From NCBI GenBank assembly GCA_016781505.1, contig JADDQF010000021.1, forward strand, positions 1 through 51,820: a DNA stretch of 51,820 nucleotides. The letters run 5' to 3'. Numbering within the stretch: the first letter of the stretch is position 1; each line of letters opens with the position of its first letter. Positions 32,696 through 41,354 of the stretch are shown piece by piece. The notes under the pieces were generated by a model, which was not told where the DNA came from, ran no database searches, and saw only the letters and a program-made list of their open reading frames with translations. Source of the stretch: a bacterium. Its GTDB lineage: Bacteria > Chloroflexota > Chloroflexia > Chloroflexales > Kallotenuaceae. A program made the position numbers and the translations under genes.

Positions 32696-33892
32696 TTACT
32701 TGGCCTTTCCGTTGCCCTTGCTGGTGCCATTGCTCACCACGGGTACCGTGGCTGGCATCGTTGTTCGGCTCAAGCGCGGAAGCGTTGCCGCCTCGGTGCG
32801 CTTCGTGCCCATGATTTTGCGATACACCGTTAGGGCTTGGGCAACCACCTGGTCCATGTTGTAGTATTTATAGGTCGCCAACCGGCCAACAAAGTGGACC
32901 TCCGGCGTGTCATCGGCTAATGCCTTGTACTGGGCGTACACCTCGGCATTTTCCGGTCGTGGCACGGGATAGTACGGATCGCCTTCGGCACGGGGAAATT
33001 CGTACACAATGCTGGTTTTGGTATGTTCCTGGCCGGTCAGATACTTGAACTCGGTGATCCGGGTATAAGCATAGTCGTTCGGGTAGTTGATAACGGGCGC
33101 GGCCTGATAAATCGGCACGTTGTGTGTCTCGTGCTTGAATTCCAACGAACGATACGGCAGCTTGCCATAACGGTAATCAAAGAATGCATCAACCGGCCCG
33201 GTATAGATCATCTCGCGATACGGAATCACGCCTTCAATCTCACGATAATCGGTATTCAGCATGATCTTGATGTTGGGATGATCGAGCATCTCCTCAAACA
33301 TGCGGGTATAGCCGTGGAGCGGCATCGCCTGATACGTGTCGGTGAAGTAGCGGTCATCACGGTTGGTACGCGTTGGCACCCGGGCCGTTACCGCGGCGTC
33401 CAGCTCCGATGGATCAAGCCCCCACTGTTTGCGCGTGTATCCACGGAAAAATTTCTCATACAGCTCACGGCCGACTTTGCTGACAACCACATCTTCTGAT
33501 GTGCTGATCTGATCGCGTGGTTCGGCGACGGAGGCAAAGAACTCATCCAGTTGAAAGGCGGTAAGATTGAGGCCATACAGCTGATTAATCGTGTCGAGGT
33601 TGATCGGCATGGGTACGAGTTGACCGTCCACGGAAGCTTTGACGCGGTGTTGGTACGGGCGCCAGTCGGTGAAGCGCGACAAATACTCAAACACTTCCTG
33701 GGAGTTCGTATGAAAGATATGCGGCCCGTATTTGTGGATCAGGATGCCGTCCGCGTTATAATGATCATAAGCGTTGCCGCCGATATGGTTGCGCACATCG
33801 ATCAATAAGACCTTTTTGTCCGCTCCGGCTGCCAAACGCTCAGCGAGGACACTGCCCGCAAAACCCGCCCCCACGATCAAGTAATCGAACAT
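32696..33892 (-). CDS. glf: UDP-galactopyranose mutase
   Basis: A 398-residue flavoenzyme that interconverts UDP-galactopyranose and UDP-galactofuranose, the donor for galactofuranose in surface glycans. The N-terminal FAD site is YLIVGAGFAGSVLAERL (GxGxxG at 8-13). NHIGGNAYDH, KYGPHIFHTN and the flavin/substrate-contacting RVKASVDGQLVPMPINLDTINQLYG are nearly invariant in Glf, as are FFRGYTRKQWGLDP and YTGPVDAFFDYRYGKLPYRSL. The C-terminal tail after about residue 370 is a variable Ser/Thr/Lys extension. ATG 33892 is preceded by AAGAGGTAG. The transferases at 9229-16455 may use its product, but this link is inferred. Confidence 0.96.
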   Translation of the reverse strand: MFDYLIVGAGFAGSVLAERLAAGADKKVLLIDVRNHIGGNAYDHYNADGILIHKYGPHIFHTNSQEVFEYLSRFTDWRPYQHRVKASVDGQLVPMPINLDTINQLYGLNLTAFQLDEFFASVAEPRDQISTSEDVVVSKVGRELYEKFFRGYTRKQWGLDPSELDAAVTARVPTRTNRDDRYFTDTYQAMPLHGYTRMFEEMLDHPNIKIMLNTDYREIEGVIPYREMIYTGPVDAFFDYRYGKLPYRSLEFKHETHNVPIYQAAPVINYPNDYAYTRITEFKYLTGQEHTKTSIVYEFPRAEGDPYYPVPRPENAEVYAQYKALADDTPEVHFVGRLATYKYYNMDQVVAQALTVYRKIMGTKRTEAATLPRLSRTTMPATVPVVSNGTSKGNGKAK

Positions 33893-34431
33893 GATTCTAC
33901 CTCTTCATCCTTTCGTGTCGAGTGCCAGTTGCCTTGCCTGCCCGGTTATCATCGCTGTCACTTTTGATGCTCCGCAAGCATCACATCCCGTTGCCTGGCT
34001 CAGGCAAAGAGCGACATTGTGCTACGTCCGGTGCCCAGTGCTGCCACTGAGCGCAGTATGCGGCAATGGGTTCGTCGAGAACCAGGCGCTCGGCCGTTGC
34101 TGTCCAACGCGTATTGCTCGATACGCCCCCTCCAGTGGGGGCGGTGCAATATACTACTTCATTGTATGGAGAGTAAGCAATGAATCTGTCATGTAGCAAG
34201 AAGCGTGCTAGCAATGTTGGATAAGCACAAAAAGTTAGCACTGCTCAAGGACAAAATGGCAGACGCAGATAAAGGCGCGGAGCCGGATTAGGCAGCCGGG
34301 CCGCGCTGCTGCACCACCCACAACCGACGTATATGCCTTGCGGTTAAGTGAAACTCAAGATCAAAAAAGAGCGGGGGAGCAACCTCACGGCATTGCTCCC
34401 CCACTAGCTCCAACGCATCGGGCGGTACTGG
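33893..34431. other. Intergenic region between glf and the GH2 gene
   Basis: About 540 bases with no supported gene. It should contain the glf promoter (minus strand). A 6-bp GC hairpin, GCCCCC-N6-GGGGGC, sits near 34126-34143, and the 3' terminator of the GH2 gene lies at 34362-34402. Confidence 0.5.
34362..34402 (-). terminator. Rho-independent terminator of the GH2 gene
   Basis: A perfect 10-bp stem GGGGGAGCAA / TTGCTCCCCC (34373-34382, 34393-34402). On the minus strand it is followed by GCTCTTTTTTG. It lies 30 bases after the GH2 stop. Confidence 0.92.
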
Positions 34432-36309
34432 TTATTCGGGCACTTCTTCGGTTATTTCCGCCGCAGGATCTTCGAGCGGTACCTGATGCTCGCGCTGGAA
34501 CCGCAGCAGTCGCTCCCGCCACTCTCGTTCAATCTGCTGTTCGTGGGGCGTTTTTGGCCCACGGGTCGCAGCTGCCATATCTTCCAGCGGGAACTTGGGC
34601 CTACGGTCGGCATAGAGCAGGCCGTTGCTTTCCTGATAGGTGTCGGCAAACTGGGTGTAACAAAAGCCCGCAAACAGCGTCGGCTCACGTACCACCTCGA
34701 GCAAAGAGCGATACTGGCCGGCGAATGCGTCCGAACTTTCGCTGCGGCTATACCCCCACGTTGCATCCTGGTCTCCGGAAAAGGCTATACCTCCAAACTC
34801 GGTCAGCATAATTGGCTGTCCGGTATGCGGGTGTCCTTCAATGGTTAGCAGGCGGCCGCCTGGTCGCTCACGGGTAAACAACCGGCCCACCACCTCATCC
34901 GAGTGGTAGCGCTCGGCGATCTCCCCAGGGTCGTCCGCATAGTCGTGGATGCCTATGATATCGGTAGCCACGCTTTCCCAGCCGTCGTTGCCGATCACCG
35001 GCCGCGTGGAGTCCAACGTTCGCGTGAGATGATACAATGCCTGGACGTAGTGCCGCTGCTCGGGAATTTCCGGCAGGTCGGGAATGCCCCACGACTCATT
35101 GAAGGGCACCCAGGACACGATGCACGGATGGCTGTAATCGCGTTCGATTGCTTCCGTCCATTCGCGGGCCAGCCGTTCGACCGCTTTTTTGGTGAAACGG
35201 TAGGCGCTCGGCATTTCTTCCCAGACCAGGAGCCCAAGCGTATCGGCCCAATACAGGTAGCGCGGATCTTCGATCTTCTGGTGCTTACGCACACCATTGA
35301 AGCCCATCGCTTTGGCTAGCTCAACATCGCGTTGCAATGCCTCGTCATTCGGCGCGGTGATGCCGGTTCCGGGCCAGTAGCCCTGATCCAGCACCATGCG
35401 CAACCTGTATGGCCGACCATTAAGCACAAAGCGGTCGCCCTGGAGCGCGACTTGCCGCAAGGCGGTGTAGCTATGGACCTCGTCCACCAGCTCGCCGCGC
35501 CGGCCCCACAGCTGCATGTGGGCGCGAATCAGGGTTGGCTGCATCGGGCTCCACAATAACTCGTTGCGATAATCGTCGATGCCCGGATCGGAGAGCGCAA
35601 TCCGTCGGCTGACCTCGCCTGCCACCACTTTATATGTGTCGTCAGCCAGGATGATGTTGCCGACATACAACTTGACGCGTAAGCGCAAATCGTCGCGGCG
35701 TTGGCCATCCAGTCGCGCTTCCAGCCCCAATTCCCACCGTGCTAGGTTGGGCGTCCACTGGAGGCTGGCGATGGCGGTTGCGGGCACGCGCTCCATCCAG
35801 ACCGTTTGCCAAATGCCGGTGGTTCGGGGATACCAGATTGAATGCGGCTCCAACAGCCAATCTTGCTTGCCGCGCGGCTTGGCTAAATCCTGCGGATCAT
35901 CGAGCGCGCGCACCACAATCGTTTGTGGCTCGCCCTCCACGAGTGCTTCGGTAAGATCGGCACTAAATGGCGTGTAGCCACCCTCATGCTGCGCCACAAG
36001 CTTGCCGTTGGCCCACACGGTTGCACTGTAGTCTACCGCGCCAAAGTGCAAAACAAGGCGCTCGCCATTAGGCAGTTCGGGTGCGTTAAAGGTACAGCGG
36101 TACCAGCAGGCTTGGTAAAAACCGGTGTTGCCGACGCCGCTGGCCTCGGTTTCAGGTGAAAAAGGAACGTTGATTTTGGCGTTCCATTGAACGTGTTCGG
36201 GCTGCGACCAGCGGGCATCATGATCCAGGGCAAAATCCCACATTCCATTTAACGATGTCCAATTCCCCCGGACAAGCTGTGGTCGCGGGTACGCGTGTGT
36301 TTCACTCAC
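34432..36309 (-). CDS. Glycoside hydrolase family 2 beta-glycosidase
   Basis: A 625-residue cytoplasmic enzyme of the GH2 type (beta-galactosidase/glucuronidase group), without signal peptide. There is a jelly-roll sugar-binding domain (about 1-180; GFYQACWYRCTFNAP, GAVDYSATVWANGKLVAQHEGGYTPF), an Ig-like domain (about 180-285) and a TIM barrel from about 290. The acid/base is Glu405 in VPFNESWG and the nucleophile is Glu504 in MLTEFGG. GTG 36309 is chosen because AAAGGAGAA lies 9 bases before it and translation starts at the conserved N-terminus; the open frame upstream (to 36414) adds unrelated sequence. It is divergent from an ArsR-type regulator gene that probably controls it. Exact sugar specificity unknown. 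Confidence 0.92.
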   Translation of the reverse strand: MSETHAYPRPQLVRGNWTSLNGMWDFALDHDARWSQPEHVQWNAKINVPFSPETEASGVGNTGFYQACWYRCTFNAPELPNGERLVLHFGAVDYSATVWANGKLVAQHEGGYTPFSADLTEALVEGEPQTIVVRALDDPQDLAKPRGKQDWLLEPHSIWYPRTTGIWQTVWMERVPATAIASLQWTPNLARWELGLEARLDGQRRDDLRLRVKLYVGNIILADDTYKVVAGEVSRRIALSDPGIDDYRNELLWSPMQPTLIRAHMQLWGRRGELVDEVHSYTALRQVALQGDRFVLNGRPYRLRMVLDQGYWPGTGITAPNDEALQRDVELAKAMGFNGVRKHQKIEDPRYLYWADTLGLLVWEEMPSAYRFTKKAVERLAREWTEAIERDYSHPCIVSWVPFNESWGIPDLPEIPEQRHYVQALYHLTRTLDSTRPVIGNDGWESVATDIIGIHDYADDPGEIAERYHSDEVVGRLFTRERPGGRLLTIEGHPHTGQPIMLTEFGGIAFSGDQDATWGYSRSESSDAFAGQYRSLLEVVREPTLFAGFCYTQFADTYQESNGLLYADRRPKFPLEDMAAATRGPKTPHEQQIEREWRERLLRFQREHQVPLEDPAAEITEEVPE

Positions 36310-36483
36310 GGCAGACGATTCTCCTTTCGGTTGAGGGAGGCTACGTTGCCTAGCCCAGGGACAATGCTTGCCATAGCGTGCGACAATCGGTGCTGTTTCA
36401 TTTTTATAATCCAAACTACATGTTTTGTGCTCCTGGGCACTCTTCTTGCTCCAGGCGCATAACAGCGCGCATATGAGCCGCCA

Positions 36484-36513
36484 TTGACAAAAAACAGACT
36501 ACTGACATATACT
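36484..36513 (+). promoter_or_regulatory. Promoter of the ArsR-type regulator gene
   Basis: TTGACA (36484-36489), 18-base spacer, TATACT (36508-36513). The regulator start codon at 36612 lies about 95 bases downstream; an earlier ATG at 36567 would shorten the leader. Confidence 0.7.
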
Positions 36514-36611
36514 TTGTTAAATCGATTGGTATATTGCTGTGTCAAAGCCAAATTGTCAACCGCGCTATGCGCTTTTATAGCGCTACGGTCAATCCAGAAA
36601 GATGTGCGAAG

Positions 36612-37568
36612 ATGCACGGCAAGACATTGCATTTTGACACCAACTCAAATCCCGAACTACCCGTAGCGGTGCTCAAGGCGCTTGCTTCGGTTCCTCGGTG
36701 GCGTATCTTGCAGCATCTCGCGGCTGGCCGACGTACCGTTAACGAACTCGCCGACGCGCTTGAGCTTCCCGCATCGACCGCTGCCGCCCATATCAAAATC
36801 CTTGAAGAGGCGGGGTTGGTACATACTGAGCTGCAAGCAGCAAGCCACGGCCTGCAAAAACTATGCAACCGCACCTACGATAATCTGTTTCTGGCCTTGC
36901 CGACGAGCCCAGCTGATCTGAGCAACGTTGCCGAAGTTGCGATGCCCATTGGGGGATACACCGCATTCGAGGTAAAGCCCACTTGCGGGCTGGCAACGGA
37001 GAGTGCTCTTATTGGCTTTTTGGACGATCCGCTTAGTTTTTACGAGCCAGACCATGTTCACGCGAGTTTGCTCTGGTTTCGTAGTGGATACGTCGAGTAC
37101 ACCTTTCCTAATCGCCTGCCGCAAAGCGCGGCCGTGGTAAGTTTGCAAGTGAGCATGGAAATTTGCTCAGAAGCGCCACTGCACAACCACGCTTGGCCAT
37201 CCGATATTACCTTGTGGATTAACGACTGTGAGGTGGGTACGTGGACCTGTCCAGCCGATTTTGGTGGACAACGCGGCGTGCTTACACCGGCCTGGTGGGA
37301 TAACCGTGACTCGCAGTATGGGCTGCTCAAGCGGTGGTTGATTAATAGTGAAGCATCCTTTGTTGATGGACGTGGTTGCGGAGCTTTGACCATCGACAAG
37401 CTCCATCTTTCCAGCCGCCGCGTCATCAGTGTGCGACTTGGCGTCAAGCCAGACGCGTTGCATGTGGGTGGAGTTAACCTTTTTGGCCGTGCTTTTGGCA
37501 ATTACGCGCAAGATTTGACGCTGCGTTTAGAGTATCAACCAGGTCGCCGTAAAAAAGCTGCTTTCTAG
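36612..37568 (+). CDS. ArsR-type HTH regulator with large C-terminal domain
   Basis: About 318 residues from the chosen ATG. The N-terminal winged helix (about residues 14-85) reads LKALASVPRWRILQHLAAGRRTVNELADALELPASTAAAHIKILEEAGLV, without the metal-binding Cys of ArsR metal sensors. The C-terminal 200 residues are beta-rich (HASLLWFRSGYVEYTFPNRLP, SMEICSEAPLHNHAWPSDITLWINDCEVGTWTCPADFGG, RRVISVRLGV, GGVNLFGRAFGNYAQDL). I remember this pair of domains from regulators beside glycosidase genes in Chloroflexota and Paenibacillus, where the C-terminal part is presumed to sense a sugar. It is divergent from GH2 and 118 bases before a sugar ABC operon. Start is uncertain: ATG 36567 is also possible. 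Confidence 0.82.
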   Translation: MHGKTLHFDTNSNPELPVAVLKALASVPRWRILQHLAAGRRTVNELADALELPASTAAAHIKILEEAGLVHTELQAASHGLQKLCNRTYDNLFLALPTSPADLSNVAEVAMPIGGYTAFEVKPTCGLATESALIGFLDDPLSFYEPDHVHASLLWFRSGYVEYTFPNRLPQSAAVVSLQVSMEICSEAPLHNHAWPSDITLWINDCEVGTWTCPADFGGQRGVLTPAWWDNRDSQYGLLKRWLINSEASFVDGRGCGALTIDKLHLSSRRVISVRLGVKPDALHVGGVNLFGRAFGNYAQDLTLRLEYQPGRRKKAAF

Positions 37569-37571
37569 GCC

Positions 37572-37587
37572 ACGCCGACACATGTTG
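37572..37587. promoter_or_regulatory. Palindrome between the regulator and the ABC operon
   Basis: GCCGACACATGTTGGC is a near-perfect palindrome (one mismatched pair) 100 bases before the sugar-binding protein gene. It could be an operator of the ABC operon or a short 3' hairpin of the regulator gene. Confidence 0.4.
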
Positions 37588-37686
37588 GCGGCAGATATAC
37601 AGATACTTCATTGGAGGAGGTGCACCGCCGGTAGTTATCCTAAGGTCTTGTCCCCGGAAACGTTACTGGATCAAGGAGGATTGTTC

Positions 37687-39336
37687 ATGTTCAATCGGTT
37701 ACACAGAATGACAGCGCTCATCATGTTGATGAGCCTGCTCGGCGTCATCTTGGCGGCTTGCGGCGGCGGCGGCACGGGCGGTACGGGTGGCACGGGTGGC
37801 ACAGGTGGCACAACTGCCAGCACCGCTCCCGGCGGCGAAGGCACGACGGGCGGCGCTGCCAGTGCAGCGGGCACAACCGGCGGCGGTGCGGGCACGGCCA
37901 CAACCGCGACGGCGGGCACAACCGGTGGCGGTGCTGGTACGGCCACAACCGCAACGGCGGGCACAACCGGCGGCGGTGCGGGCACGGCCACAACCGCAAC
38001 GGCGGGCACAACCGGCGGCGGTGCTGGTACGGCCACAACCGCAACGGCGGGCACGACCGGTGGTGGTGCGGGCACGGCCACAACCGCGACGGCGGGCACA
38101 ACCGGTGGCGCTGCCGGTGGGCAGACGGCGGCAGCGGAATGCCCCGCGACAGCCCAAGGCCAGCAGATCACCATGTGGAGCCCGCTCACCGGGCCTGACG
38201 GTGATGAAATGACCGGGCTGGCCAATCAGTTCAGCCAGGACAACCCACAGGGCATCAGGGTCCAGCATGTTGCTCAACCTCAATACCTTGAGAAACTGAA
38301 CACGGCAGCTGCTGGCGGTGCGTTGCCCGATATGACGGTGATCCGCACCTACGACATGCCTGAGATGGCTGTCCGTAACGTGCTCAAGCCGATGTCGGAT
38401 GAGGCTTTGTCCATCATTGGGGCAGGTTCAGGTGAGGAATTCCCACCGGAGGCCTGGCAGGCCGGCGAGTTCCGCGGCCAGCGCTACATGATTCCGCTGG
38501 ACGTTCACCCGCTCGTGCTGTACTACAACAGGGATATGTTCCAGCAGGCCGGCATTACCATGCCGACGGACCGCCCAATGACCAGGGAGGAGTTCGACGC
38601 CGCGGTGCAGGCGCTCAATAAGAACGGCGTGGCCGGTGTAGCAATCGGCACTGGCTTCGGAGGTGCGACCCTCTTCCAGACGCTGGTGCGGCAGAACGGC
38701 GGTACCCTTGTTAACGAGGAAGGGACCGAGGCGACCTACAACAGTGAAGAAGGCGTCCAGGCCCTGACGTACCTGCGCGATCTCAAGCAAGCCAATACAC
38801 CCCAGGTCAGCGGTACAGGTGACCCCGAGGTCAAAGTCTTCCAGCAACAGAGGGCGGCGATGGTCATGCACGGCCCGTGGCACCTCAGCGATATGCAGAA
38901 GCTGCCGTTCGTTGGCTACGCTCAATTACCACAGTTCGGTCCAGAATTCTCAGTGTGGGGCAACTCCCATCAGCTAACACTTGCAACCGACGATCCAGCT
39001 AAACAGGCCGCGGCCGCTTGCTGGATCGGCTGGCTCTCGCAGAACTCCGTACAGTGGGCCAAGGCAGGTCAAGTCCCCGCGCGTCAGTCTGCACGTGAGG
39101 GTGGTCAGCTCGAAAGCGTCATGCCGCCAGTTGCCCTGTTTGCGGCCCAAGCTGAAGCTGTCGAGTTCTTGCCCCAGGTTCCCGGTATCGAGGCAGCACT
39201 GTGGGCGCAGGCCTTCGGCCCAGCCGTTGACGCCGTCCTGCTTGGTCAGCAGCAGGACGTCGGGGCCGCGTTAGACTCCGCCGCGCAGAAGTCAAACCAA
39301 CTGCTGCAGCAAAACGCGCAGCGGTACCAGCAATAA
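37687..39336 (+). CDS. Sugar ABC transporter substrate-binding lipoprotein
   Basis: A 549-residue family-1 binding protein. The lipoprotein signal ends in LAAC (Cys25). A Gly/Thr linker follows that contains five exact 15-residue repeats (GTTGGGAGTATTATA, residues 62-136). The binding domain starts near 152 (ITMWSPLTGPDGDEMTGLANQFSQDN) with the typical VLYYNRDMFQQAGI, PMTREEFDAAVQALNKNG and AAMVMHGPWHL. It captures a sugar outside the membrane and delivers it to the two permeases that follow. ATG 37687 is preceded by AAGGAGG. Without the linker, length is normal. The neighbouring GH43 suggests arabino-oligosaccharides as substrate, which is inference. Confidence 0.92.
   Translation: MFNRLHRMTALIMLMSLLGVILAACGGGGTGGTGGTGGTGGTTASTAPGGEGTTGGAASAAGTTGGGAGTATTATAGTTGGGAGTATTATAGTTGGGAGTATTATAGTTGGGAGTATTATAGTTGGGAGTATTATAGTTGGAAGGQTAAAECPATAQGQQITMWSPLTGPDGDEMTGLANQFSQDNPQGIRVQHVAQPQYLEKLNTAAAGGALPDMTVIRTYDMPEMAVRNVLKPMSDEALSIIGAGSGEEFPPEAWQAGEFRGQRYMIPLDVHPLVLYYNRDMFQQAGITMPTDRPMTREEFDAAVQALNKNGVAGVAIGTGFGGATLFQTLVRQNGGTLVNEEGTEATYNSEEGVQALTYLRDLKQANTPQVSGTGDPEVKVFQQQRAAMVMHGPWHLSDMQKLPFVGYAQLPQFGPEFSVWGNSHQLTLATDDPAKQAAAACWIGWLSQNSVQWAKAGQVPARQSAREGGQLESVMPPVALFAAQAEAVEFLPQVPGIEAALWAQAFGPAVDAVLLGQQQDVGAALDSAAQKSNQLLQQNAQRYQQ
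37870..38094 (+). repeat. Five tandem 45-bp repeats inside the binding-protein linker
   Basis: Five in-frame copies of a 45-bp unit encode GTTGGGAGTATTATA each time. The copies differ only by synonymous third-position changes, and two alternate in a regular way (GGTGCGGGC versus GGTGCTGGT), which suggests duplication of pairs. The repeat keeps all frames open, so long antisense open frames here mean nothing. Confidence 0.92.
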
Positions 39337-39352
39337 TCGGTCGGATGTTAGC

Positions 39353-39392
39353 GAGGAATGGGAGATGACCAGGTAGTCATCTCCCATTCCTC
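39353..39392 (+). terminator. Perfect 17-bp hairpin between binding protein and permease genes
   Basis: Arms 39353-39369 and 39376-39392 (GAGGAATGGGAGATGAC and its complement) with a 6-base loop, followed by AAGAGAA and no T-run. Within a sugar ABC operon such a hairpin normally shields the upstream mRNA from 3' decay and lowers permease expression relative to the binding protein. Confidence 0.7.
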
Positions 39393-39500
39393 AAGAGAAC
39401 ACAACAACGTTTTAAGTCGCGTGGGAAGTGATGACGGATGGGGCGAAAGGTGCTTCAATCCAATCCCCCATCCTCCCACCTTGGTGCTTGGAGAAGATGT

Positions 39501-40445
39501 ATGGCTACTTCGCAACAGGCCGGTACCCAAACCATTGCGACAACGGGCACCCCGGCACGCCGCCGTGTTAACTTCGTCCCCTATCTATTTATCCTGCCGC
39601 ACCTTATTTTTTTTACCGCGTTTTTGGCATACCCATTTTTCTACGGCATTTACATCAGCCTCTTCAACTTCGACTTTTTGCGCCCGGAGTTTCGTCCGTT
39701 CGTCGGCCTCCAAAATTACAACAATATCTTGTTCAACCGTAACAGTGTTCAGTTTACGGACTTCTGGTCTGCGATTGGGAATACTGCCCAGTTTATCCTG
39801 TACAGCGTGCCGTTCCTGGTCATTTTTGCGCTCCTACTGGCTGTGTTGCTTAACGGTAACTACCGCGGGCGCAACGTCTTCCGCGGCCTGTACTTTGCCC
39901 CCTACGCACTCTCAGTGACCGTTGCAGCGGTGTTGTGGCGCTGGATCTTTGAGAACGGTGGGTTGTTGGATACGTACCTCACACGGATTGGCTTACCGCC
40001 ACTTGGCGGGCTTGGAGCCCAGCCCGGGGCATGGATCGGCATCACGGTTGCTACCATTTGGTGGACCATTGGCTTCAATACGGTTATTTTCCTTGCGGCC
40101 TTGCAGGAGATTCCCGAATCGCTGTACGAGGCGGCCTCGCTTGACGGTGCCAACAAGGTACAGCAATTCTTCCGTATAACCATTCCGATGCTGCGCCCTG
40201 TGCTCGTCTTTGTCATCACCATCGCGCTGCTCGCCTCGGCCAACTTGTTCGGCCAGCCGCACATCATGACTGGCGTTCAGAGCCGGGTTGTCGGCACAGA
40301 GTCAATTGTCCAACGGATTTACGACGAGGGCATTATCCAGTACCGCATGGGTAGCGCGGCCGCGATGTCCGTCTCTGTTGCGGCGGTCTTGCTGCTCCTC
40401 ACGACGCTCAACTTCCGTATTTTCGGCCGCGGCGAACAACAATAA
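39501..40445 (+). CDS. Sugar ABC transporter permease (MalF/UgpA-like)
   Basis: A 314-residue inner-membrane permease with six helices. It opens with LFILPHLIFFTAFLAYPFFYGIYISLFNFD, the typical first helix of MalF/UgpA-type proteins, and has the EAA loop as EAASLDGANKVQQFFRITIPMLRPV (about residues 212-236), which contacts the ATPase. ATG 39501 has GGAGAAG upstream; the open frame further upstream is not conserved in type. It works with the binding protein before it and the permease after it. No ATPase gene is present in the operon. Confidence 0.93.
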   Translation: MATSQQAGTQTIATTGTPARRRVNFVPYLFILPHLIFFTAFLAYPFFYGIYISLFNFDFLRPEFRPFVGLQNYNNILFNRNSVQFTDFWSAIGNTAQFILYSVPFLVIFALLLAVLLNGNYRGRNVFRGLYFAPYALSVTVAAVLWRWIFENGGLLDTYLTRIGLPPLGGLGAQPGAWIGITVATIWWTIGFNTVIFLAALQEIPESLYEAASLDGANKVQQFFRITIPMLRPVLVFVITIALLASANLFGQPHIMTGVQSRVVGTESIVQRIYDEGIIQYRMGSAAAMSVSVAAVLLLLTTLNFRIFGRGEQQ

Positions 40446-40478
40446 CCAGCAAGCGTTCATATCGAAGGAGAGTTCACT

Positions 40479-41348
40479 ATGGCAACCGTATCTGTACCGG
40501 TTGAGCGTACAAGCAGCAGGCCAGCCGGGTCGAAATTGATCTCTCGAATCGTGTTATACACCGTGCTGGTACTTATCGGGCTGTTCTTCGTGTTGCCGCT
40601 GGTTTGGATGTTTACAACCGCGGTCAAGCCCTTTGTGGAGACCTTGCAGATTACCTGGATTCCGCAAGAGCCGACGCTCCAAAATTTCCGCGACATTTTC
40701 AACGACCCATCGATCCCGGTGTTGCGCTGGTTCTTGAACAGCCTTGGTCTCGCCACCGCCTTCACCTTGTCGGTGTTGGTCCTTGATTCACTGGCGGGCT
40801 ATGCCTATGCCCGTATCGAATTTCCTGGGCGCAATGCACTCTTCGGTTTGTTGCTGGCTACGCTGGTTATGCCAGGCATCATGTTTCTGGTGCCCAATTT
40901 CATCACGATCGCCCGCCTGAACTGGCTCAATACCTACCAAGGCGTGATGGCGCCGGGCCTCGCCGGTGTGTTCGGTGTCTTCTTTATGCGCCAATTCTTC
41001 CAGGGCATTCCCAAGGAACTGGAGGAGGCTGCATATATTGATGGAGCCTCGGTCTGGACGACCTTTTTTCGGGTGTCATTACCGCTCGCCAAAGGTGCGC
41101 TTGCGACGCTCGCCATCATTACCTTTTTGACATCCTGGAATGATTTTCTCTGGCCTTTGCTGATCATGAATGTGCGTGAGCGACAAACCCTGCCAGTCGG
41201 GCTTGCAACCATCCAGGGCCAGTACACCTTTGACTATGGGAAGCTCATGGCCGGTGCGGCTGTCACCGCCATTCCCGTGCTGATCCTGTACACCCTCTTG
41301 CAACGCTACATCGTGCAAAGCGTCGCCATGAGCGGTCTGAAGGGCTAG
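40479..41348 (+). CDS. Sugar ABC transporter permease (MalG/UgpE-like)
   Basis: A 289-residue six-helix permease, partner of the preceding one. N-terminal helix VLYTVLVLIGLFFVLPLVWMFTTAVK and the phrase LNWLNTYQGVMAPGLAGVFGVFFMRQFFQGIPKELEEAAYIDGASVWTTFFRVSLPLAK, whose EEAAYIDGAS is the EAA loop (about residues 185-205), are characteristic. The C-terminus LQRYIVQSVAMSGLKG is the standard end of this family. ATG 40479 is preceded by GAAGGAGAG. The next gene, GH43, starts 6 bases after its stop. Confidence 0.94.
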   Translation: MATVSVPVERTSSRPAGSKLISRIVLYTVLVLIGLFFVLPLVWMFTTAVKPFVETLQITWIPQEPTLQNFRDIFNDPSIPVLRWFLNSLGLATAFTLSVLVLDSLAGYAYARIEFPGRNALFGLLLATLVMPGIMFLVPNFITIARLNWLNTYQGVMAPGLAGVFGVFFMRQFFQGIPKELEEAAYIDGASVWTTFFRVSLPLAKGALATLAIITFLTSWNDFLWPLLIMNVRERQTLPVGLATIQGQYTFDYGKLMAGAAVTAIPVLILYTLLQRYIVQSVAMSGLKG

Positions 41349-41354
41349 TGAGGC

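Noticed and set aside
37870-38094. Tandem repeat considered as a CRISPR array
   Set aside because: There are no unique spacers between copies; the unit is an in-frame coding repeat and no cas genes are nearby.
37671-38283. Overlapping open frames on both strands across the binding-protein linker
   Set aside because: The 45-bp repeat is a multiple of three and keeps every frame open; the translations are simple Pro/Val/Ala or Arg/Gly repeats.
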